NCBI GenBank assembly: GCA_904374465.1
Contig: CAJFFY010000008.1
Span: 18,262-82,261 of the forward strand
Source: an uncultured Subdoligranulum sp.
GTDB taxonomy: Bacteria; Bacillota; Clostridia; Oscillospirales; Ruminococcaceae
DNA length: 64,000 nt
Reading direction: 5' to 3'
Below the pieces are notes generated by a model. It was given only the letters and a program-made list of their open reading frames with translations, searched no databases and was not told where the DNA came from. Positions 59,178 to 64,000 of this stretch are shown piece after piece. The position numbers were made by a program, and so were the translations under genes. Position 1 is the first letter of the stretch, and every line of letters begins with the position of its first letter.

Positions 59178-60932
59178 ATGTCTTTGGATGCCGCCACGCT
59201 GGCGCTGGTCGCCGATGAACTGAAAACCACGTTGCTGGATGCCAAGATTGATAAAATCTTTGAACCCACCCGCGACGAAGTGCTGGTGACACTGCGTACC
59301 CGTACCGACACCCATCGCCTGTTGCTGTCGGCACGCAGCGGCTCAGCGCGAATCTGTCTCACGAAGGAATCCTTCGAAAATCCACTCACGCCGCCGGGGT
59401 TCTGCATGCTGCTGCGCAAACATCTCACCGGCGGACGGCTGATTGACCTGCGCCGGGAACCCGGCGACCGCATCGTCTATTTTGATTTCCGCTGCACCAA
59501 CGAGATGGGGGACCTGGTCACCAATACCCTGGCGGCGGAACTGATGGGGCGTTATTCCAATCTGGTTCTGGTGCAGGACGGCCGTATCATAGACGCGCTG
59601 AAGCGGGTGGACTTTGAGGACAGCGAGGTCCGCCAGCTGCTGCCCGGTTTGCCTTACACGCTGCCGCCCAAGCCGAACCGGCCGGATTTTCTGGCGGCCA
59701 GCGCCGCCTCCCTGGTGGGGGCTGCCTGTGAAAAGGACCTGCCGGTGGCAACGGCCCTGAGCAAGGTGGTGGCCGGTGTGGGGCCGGTGGTCACGCGGGA
59801 GGTAGTCTGCCGTGCCTTGGGGGAAACCCCGGCGCTGGCCTGTGACCTGTCCGGCGAAGAGCGCAGCCGCCTGGCAGCGGCGTTGGACGACCTGAAGGCG
59901 GAGCATGCGGCGGGCGGTACGCCCACGGCGGTGCGCCTGCCCCAGCCGGACGGAAGCCTCAAGCCGGTGGAGTTCAGCTTTTTTGCCCCCCGGCAGTACG
60001 GTGCCCAGGCCGTTTTGACCCGGTATCCCACCTACAGCGAGATGCTGGAAGATTACTATGCCACCAAGGACCGGGCCGAGCGGCTGCGGCAGAAGAGCCG
60101 GGAACTCTACAAGGCCGTGCACAACATGCACGAGCGGGCGGTGCGCAAGCAGGCGGCCCGGCGGGAGGAACTGGCCCAGTCCGCCAAGGCCGATACGCTG
60201 CGCCTCTACGGAGAATTGCTGCAGGCCAACCTGTGGGCCATGCACAAGGGGGATCGTCAGGTGACGGTGCAGAACTACTACACCGGTGAGGACGTGACCA
60301 TCCGGCTGGACCCGCGCCTTGGTCCCAATGATAACGCCCAGAAGTACTTCAAGGATTACAAGAAGAAGCAGACCGCTCACGCCATGCTGCAAAAATTGCT
60401 GGTGGAAGGGGAAGCGGAAATTGAGTACCTGGGTACCGTGCTCTATGAGGTGGAGTCCGCTCCCGGTGAGGCGGCCCTCAATGAGATCCGCGCCGAACTC
60501 AAGAGCCAAGGTTATCTCAAGTATTACAAACAGCGGGACCGCAAGCAGAAACCGGCGGATTTCCTGCGGTATCTTTCCAGCGATGGCTTCGAAATTCTGG
60601 TGGGACGCAACAACCTGCAGAACGACAAGCTGACCTTGCATACTGCCCGTGGCAAGGATCTGTGGTTCCATGTACAGAAAGCACCGGGCAGCCACTGTGT
60701 GGTCATGAGCCGGGGCGAGGATATCCCCGACACCACCCGGCAGGAGGCGGCCGAACTGGCCGTGCTGCACTCCAGCCAGAACGGCGGGGCCAAAGTGGCG
60801 GTGGATACCACCGAAGTGAAAAATATCTGGAAAGCCAACGGTGCCAAGCCGGGCATGGTCCTTTATACCGTTTATACGACGGTCTATGTGACCCCGCGCC
60901 CGGGCCTGGAAGAACAACTGAAAAAGCGCTGA
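59178..60932 (+). CDS. rqcH: Rqc2/RqcH ribosome quality control factor (NFACT family)
   Basis: A 584-aa NFACT protein. NFACT-N (about 1-170) contains D97-R98 (PGDRIVYF), the pair needed for alanine tailing in B. subtilis RqcH. A helical HhH part follows, then a coiled coil (about 280-440; RAERLRQKSRELYKAVHNMHERAV), and NFACT-R near the C-terminus (FEILVGRNNLQNDKLTLHTARGKDLWFH). It binds stalled 50S-peptidyl-tRNA and adds Ala tails for degradation. ATG 59178 has GGAAGGAG upstream. The protein looks complete. A terminator follows. Confidence 0.94.
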   Translation: MSLDAATLALVADELKTTLLDAKIDKIFEPTRDEVLVTLRTRTDTHRLLLSARSGSARICLTKESFENPLTPPGFCMLLRKHLTGGRLIDLRREPGDRIVYFDFRCTNEMGDLVTNTLAAELMGRYSNLVLVQDGRIIDALKRVDFEDSEVRQLLPGLPYTLPPKPNRPDFLAASAASLVGAACEKDLPVATALSKVVAGVGPVVTREVVCRALGETPALACDLSGEERSRLAAALDDLKAEHAAGGTPTAVRLPQPDGSLKPVEFSFFAPRQYGAQAVLTRYPTYSEMLEDYYATKDRAERLRQKSRELYKAVHNMHERAVRKQAARREELAQSAKADTLRLYGELLQANLWAMHKGDRQVTVQNYYTGEDVTIRLDPRLGPNDNAQKYFKDYKKKQTAHAMLQKLLVEGEAEIEYLGTVLYEVESAPGEAALNEIRAELKSQGYLKYYKQRDRKQKPADFLRYLSSDGFEILVGRNNLQNDKLTLHTARGKDLWFHVQKAPGSHCVVMSRGEDIPDTTRQEAAELAVLHSSQNGGAKVAVDTTEVKNIWKANGAKPGMVLYTVYTTVYVTPRPGLEEQLKKR

Positions 60933-60946
60933 CATCCTTTTACAGC

Positions 60947-60983
60947 AAAAAGTCCCTTGCCGTCTGTGCGGCAGGGGACTTTT
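60947..60983 (+). terminator. Intrinsic terminator after rqcH
   Basis: AAAAGTCCCTTGCCG-TCTGTG-CGGCAGGGGACTTTT (one G-T pair). An extended -10, TGG-TATACT (60985-60993), follows and may start the lipoprotein transcript. Confidence 0.82.
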
Positions 60984-61039
60984 ATGGTATACTGAAAGAA
61001 AAAGCGACTGGCTTTCTTCTGCAAAGGGGGCGTGACTTT

Positions 61040-62116
61040 GTGAGACGATTCTTTTTGCTTTTTCTTCCGGCGTTGCTGCTGACTGCCTGTGCCAATGCGG
61101 AAACGGAGGCGGGAGCGGTTTCTGCCACCGTCGAAACCGCCCGCACGACCGAAACGGCCGCGACACCCACGCCAGTCCCACAGCCCGGGCTTCCCTATGA
61201 AGAAATCCGTACGGTGATGCGGTACGATTCCGACCCGGCCCGTCCCTGCGAGGGCTATTTTACCATGTCCCAAAACGGATTGTGGGGATTGATACGGGCG
61301 GATGGCACCGAAGTGCTGCCCTGCCGTGCATCCTCTCCGGTGAGCAATTGCGGGGTGGCGGATCATTGGATCTGGAACGCTGCTATCGACTGGGACACCT
61401 ACGATGCCTATGTGGAAAAGCTGGGAGCCTCTGGCGACGGGACGCTGTGCGGAGGTCACGGTGGCTTCAGCTACGGTTTCTTCTATAATCTGGATGTGGC
61501 GGGGCTGGACCGGGCGACTTTGGAGCCGGCGGGATTGTACTGCTATCGCCGCAGCACCCCGGGACAGAGCAATCCCATGGAGCAGGATTCCATGGCAGAG
61601 GAACTGTGGAATTTCTACGGCGAGTGGCTGCCGGTGTATTCGGCCCATCTGGACCCAGAGGGTGGTGAGATGAACTGGCCGGGCCCGCTGCAAGAAAGTA
61701 CACGCGGTGATGGTTCAACGGTTCGCTGGTGGTACATTAACCGGGACGGGACGGGTCTTTTCCCGGCGGAACTGGACCGGGCCGGTTGGTTCTTTGACGA
61801 AGCGCTGGCTCCGGTGGAGCGGGGTGGGCATTGGGCTTACCTGGACCGGCAGGGCAAGCTGGCGACCGAAGCGGTTTACGAGCCGGTCTGCGATTCTCTT
61901 CATGATCCGCAGACGGGTGAATTCCTGGCGGAACCCTATTTTGCGGCCCACCTGCAAAACGGCTATGCGGCCGTTTGCCGACAGGGGCGCTGGGGACTGC
62001 TGGATGCCACGGGGGTTGAGGTCATCCCCTGCGAGGAGGATGGTGTGGCCTGGGAGGGAACCACCCTCTGGTTGCGGGACGCATCCGGTTGGCACCAAGC
62101 AAAACTGCCTGTGTGA
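61040..62116 (+). CDS. WG-repeat lipoprotein
   Basis: A 358-aa exported lipoprotein. The signal peptide ends in LLLTACAN (lipobox, Cys at about residue 18) and is followed by a Thr/Glu/Pro linker. WG-type beta repeats are seen at GLWGLIRADGTEVLPC, GHWAYLDRQGKLATEAVYEPV and GRWGLLDATGVEVIPC. WG repeats form beta-hairpin arrays of unknown binding function. The start is GTG 61040, about 10 nt after AAAGGGGG. It is followed after 14 nt by a second lipoprotein gene. Confidence 0.82.
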   Translation: MRRFFLLFLPALLLTACANAETEAGAVSATVETARTTETAATPTPVPQPGLPYEEIRTVMRYDSDPARPCEGYFTMSQNGLWGLIRADGTEVLPCRASSPVSNCGVADHWIWNAAIDWDTYDAYVEKLGASGDGTLCGGHGGFSYGFFYNLDVAGLDRATLEPAGLYCYRRSTPGQSNPMEQDSMAEELWNFYGEWLPVYSAHLDPEGGEMNWPGPLQESTRGDGSTVRWWYINRDGTGLFPAELDRAGWFFDEALAPVERGGHWAYLDRQGKLATEAVYEPVCDSLHDPQTGEFLAEPYFAAHLQNGYAAVCRQGRWGLLDATGVEVIPCEEDGVAWEGTTLWLRDASGWHQAKLPV

Positions 62117-62130
62117 AGGGAGGGCTTTGT

Positions 62131-63210
62131 ATGAAACGAATCTTGTGCTTGCCGCTGGCGCTGTTGCCTTTGGCGGGATGCGGCGGGGAGCCGGAACTGC
62201 ATACCGGTGCGCGGACGCCGGCGCCGGTGCAGGTGGAAGCGACGGTGGAATCTGCTCCGGCAGCCACAGGGGAACCTACGCCGGAACCTTCGGCATCTCC
62301 CACGCCGGTGCCGGAACCTGCCACCACACTGGCGGACTGGACGGCTGCCATGCCGGCGCAAAAACCGGATTATTCCATTACCGAGGGTGCGATTCAGCTG
62401 CAGGATTATGTGGCATGGCCGGATCAACCGGTGGTGTTGGAAATCCCCAGCTGGAAGGGAACACTGGAGGAGGCTGCGGAGGCCTATGGCGTTTCGCTGG
62501 AGACACTGCAGTCGATGAATCCCGACCCCGAGACCTGGACCGATCCGGACAACGACTCCGTTACCTATTATAGTCTGAAGCTGCGGGACGACTATGTGGT
62601 GCCCGAGCCGGCGGTCAAGTATGTGACGGTTTCCACGCCCTGGGTGGCATCCAACTTTGAGCAGACCAACGACTACATGGTACCGGCGGCTCTCAGCGAT
62701 CAGGCGGCCGCCTGCATGGCCACGGCCTATGATTTCCAGTATGAACACTATGGGATGCAGACCGGCATCTGGCCGGCGGAATACGACGAGACCACCGGGC
62801 GATACTATACCGGGGCAGGGGGCTTGTACACCACCTACAGTGATCTGACCCGCTATCTGGAAAGCGTGTACACCTCGGAGGTCTGTGCAACAATTCTGGG
62901 GGGCCCGGTTACTCAGGAGGATCCCCGGGACTGGCACCCCTATTACCAGGGGGAAAACGATACCATCTGTTTTTATGGTGGTGACCGTGGTTCCAACATT
63001 CAGTACTGCGGAACCAGTTTTACCGAGCCGGAAGTGCAGCCTGACGGCAGCATTCAATTCTGGCAGCTTTCTCTGACGGTGGAAAGTGATGCCTTTACGG
63101 GCTGGGGCGAGGGAATCACCTATACGCCCGATACGGCCAACGCCACCATCGTGCGGTTGGAACCCACCGAAACCGGCTGGCGGGTGGCAAAATTGGAACT
63201 TCCGAATTGA
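62131..63210 (+). CDS. Lipoprotein with Pro-rich linker and LysM-like segment
   Basis: A 359-aa lipoprotein. The signal peptide ends in LPLAGCGG (Cys at about residue 17), then a Pro/Thr/Glu linker (TPEPSASPTPVPEP). A short LysM-like unit (TLEEAAEAYGVSLETLQSMNP) follows, then a C-terminal domain with YYTGAGGLYTTYSDLTRYLESVYT. That last part resembles IseA/DL-endopeptidase-inhibitor-type domains, but only loosely. ATG 62131 has AAGGGAGG upstream. The role may be in cell-wall binding or sensing; it is unproven. Confidence 0.75.
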   Translation: MKRILCLPLALLPLAGCGGEPELHTGARTPAPVQVEATVESAPAATGEPTPEPSASPTPVPEPATTLADWTAAMPAQKPDYSITEGAIQLQDYVAWPDQPVVLEIPSWKGTLEEAAEAYGVSLETLQSMNPDPETWTDPDNDSVTYYSLKLRDDYVVPEPAVKYVTVSTPWVASNFEQTNDYMVPAALSDQAAACMATAYDFQYEHYGMQTGIWPAEYDETTGRYYTGAGGLYTTYSDLTRYLESVYTSEVCATILGGPVTQEDPRDWHPYYQGENDTICFYGGDRGSNIQYCGTSFTEPEVQPDGSIQFWQLSLTVESDAFTGWGEGITYTPDTANATIVRLEPTETGWRVAKLELPN

Positions 63211-63246
63211 CAGTTTGTATTTTTAAAATAGAACAATACAAACTGT
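63210..63246. repeat. AT-rich 12-bp inverted repeat at the lipoprotein gene end
   Basis: ACAGTTTGTATT / AATACAAACTGT with a 13-nt loop begins on the last base of the stop codon. There is no G/C clamp or T-run after the 3' arm, so an operator or mRNA 3'-end structure is likelier than a typical terminator. Between here and the rpsJ promoter I see other small G/C hairpins but no gene. Confidence 0.5.
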
Positions 63247-63382
63247 ATGTTCTTTAGGCAAAAAATCTGCGGGAAAGGCTTCTCTCGCCCGGCGGCACCG
63301 ACTGCCGGAGGGGAGAAGTGCCGGAAGAAGAGGACGCTCCGCCCGGCTGCGCGGGGAATCATCTTCTTTCGGCAAAACGCAG

Positions 63383-63451
63383 AATTTTTTCAAAAAAATT
63401 TAGAAAATCGCCCAAAAAACACTTGCAACACCGGGAAACGTGTGCTATAAT
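63383..63451 (+). promoter_or_regulatory. Strong rpsJ-operon promoter with A/T-tract upstream element
   Basis: TTGCAA (63423-63428), 17-nt spacer, TATAAT (63446-63451). It is preceded by phased A and T tracts (about 63383-63420) that look like an UP element, as expected for a ribosomal protein operon. Confidence 0.8.
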
Positions 63452-63457
63452 CATTCT

Positions 63458-63796
63458 CGGCTGCGAAAGGCTTGGGCGGAAAGCTACAAGCGTTCTGCGC
63501 AAGCCACGATATGCGTTGATGCGGGAGGTTGCCGCCACGCCGAAAGGCTGGAGGGTTTTTCCGCGGAGTATGTCCGATCTTAGAACCGGGCGAAAGAATT
63601 ACGGAAACAAAGGGATATGTACGTAGCTGCATTCTGCGGCGCGGACCAATGTTCGACTGACTTTGTGATGATTCTTTCCGGGAGAACTGTGTCAAGACGG
63701 TTCACCGGATTTTGTCATGCGAGAAAGTTGAACGCCCGGAAACGTGTGTGATTTATCGGCTCGCCTAAGGCACAAATTTTATAGGAGGCGAAAGCA
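63458..63796 (+). promoter_or_regulatory. 340-nt untranslated leader of the S10 operon
   Basis: No convincing gene lies between the promoter and rpsJ. An open frame ending at 63626 (segment MREVAATPKGWRVFP) has a GGGAGG near its ATG but looks fortuitous. The length and local inverted segments suit an autoregulatory ribosomal-protein leader, but I cannot match a known L4-type structure by eye. Confidence 0.5.
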
Positions 63797-64000
63797 ATGG
63801 CAGTCAAAGAGAAAATCAGAATCCGTCTTAAGAGCTATGATGCATCCCTGATCGATGCTGCGGCACAGAAGATCGTGGAGACCGCAAAGCGCACCGGCGC
63901 TCGCGTGTCCGGCCCGATCCCCCTGCCCACCGACAAGGAAGTCGTCACGATCCTGCGCGCTGTCCACAAGTACAAGGACAGCCGTGAGCAGTTCGAGACC
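63797..64000 (+). CDS. rpsJ: 30S ribosomal protein S10 (start; cut by window edge)
   Basis: The first 68 codons of S10 are present: MAVKEKIRIRLKSYDASLIDAA, then IVETAKRTGARVSGPIPLPT and the start of the long loop (VHKYKDSREQFE). The family is about 102 aa, so one third is outside. ATG 63797 has ATAGGAGGCG upstream. S10 is normally the first gene of the S10-spc-alpha ribosomal protein cluster, which should continue to the right. S10 also acts as NusE in antitermination. Confidence 0.96.
   Translation, partial: MAVKEKIRIRLKSYDASLIDAAAQKIVETAKRTGARVSGPIPLPTDKEVVTILRAVHKYKDSREQFET

Noticed and set aside
60662..61039. N-terminal extension of the WG-repeat lipoprotein gene into rqcH
   Set aside because: The extension overlaps rqcH and its terminator in another frame. 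The GTG at 61040 gives a proper lipoprotein signal peptide.
63318..63626. Protein-coding gene in the rpsJ leader
   Set aside because: The frame crosses the promoter, the encoded segment has no recognisable domain, and the base composition differs from neighbouring genes. It is more likely structured leader RNA.
1..64000. Prophage, insertion sequence or integrated element
   Set aside because: No transposase, integrase or phage structural gene was found, and no composition shift or flanking repeat was evident. Genes are ordinary chromosomal operons throughout.

Overview
The window reads as chromosomal DNA of a GC-rich, gut-type Firmicute, most like the Faecalibacterium/Gemmiger/Subdoligranulum branch of Oscillospiraceae. 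This rests on overall gene content (MocR, Rrf2, RqcH, NSS transporter, U32 peptidase, YerC, glycogen enzymes), G/C-rich codon use with AT-rich sigma-A promoters, and strong AGGAGG ribosome sites. It is an inference, not a database match. I saw no IS element, phage, CRISPR array, tRNA or rRNA gene.

Layout. 1-3.4 kb (minus): a PPK2-type polyphosphate kinase heads a tight operon with three glycosyltransferase genes, the last cut by the window edge. 3.4-6.7 kb: two tiny Cys-rich genes, then a two-component system with a coiled-coil membrane protein. 6.9-8.4 kb (plus): a membrane glycerophosphodiesterase and a DUF4830 protein. 8.4-17.3 kb (minus): one long operon from a single promoter for a CMP-nonulosonic (legionaminic-type) acid, with LegC-, PtmE-, LegI-, LegG- and LegF-like enzymes, two Gfo/Idh/MocA proteins, a DUF2500 protein and a two-part ThrE-type exporter. 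No LegB dehydratase or LegH acetyltransferase is present. 17.3-22 kb (minus): zapA-like, U32 peptidase, dut, maf, mreB. 22-26.6 kb (plus): glycogen phosphorylase and a GH13 enzyme. 26.8-32 kb: NfeD/SPFH pair, a MocR regulator divergent from an ECF vitamin S component, and a secreted SGNH hydrolase. 32-35.6 kb: Rrf2 regulator and the metQNI methionine importer. 35.9-41.4 kb: threonine aldolase divergent from an NSS transporter, HD hydrolase, TetR, EIIA-Glc, and an HslV-like Ntn hydrolase. 41.4-46.4 kb: mgtE, glgB, galM, yerC. 46.5-51 kb: membrane proteins, rmuC, degV. 51-52.5 kb (minus): Na+-decarboxylase beta and gamma-like genes behind a cation-riboswitch-like leader. 52.6-63.2 kb (plus): sigma factor, zinc ribbon, GT-C and DUF2142 membrane proteins, DUF1858, trmK, Nif3-like, rqcH and two lipoproteins. 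The window ends at the start of rpsJ, behind a 340-nt leader.

The most unusual content is regulatory. metQNI and mgtE are each preceded by a sigma-A promoter, a short ORF with its own ribosome site, and an intrinsic terminator. In both cases the 5' arm of the terminator can instead pair with a stretch inside the short ORF. One leader peptide is rich in Met and Cys (upstream of the methionine importer). The other has a Pro-rich N-terminus (upstream of the Mg2+ transporter). Both fit ribosome-mediated attenuation, which would be unusual in Firmicutes, where T-boxes and riboswitches normally do this job. The Na+-decarboxylase genes have a third leader control, a yybP-ykoY-like element whose P1 helix is mutually exclusive with a terminator.
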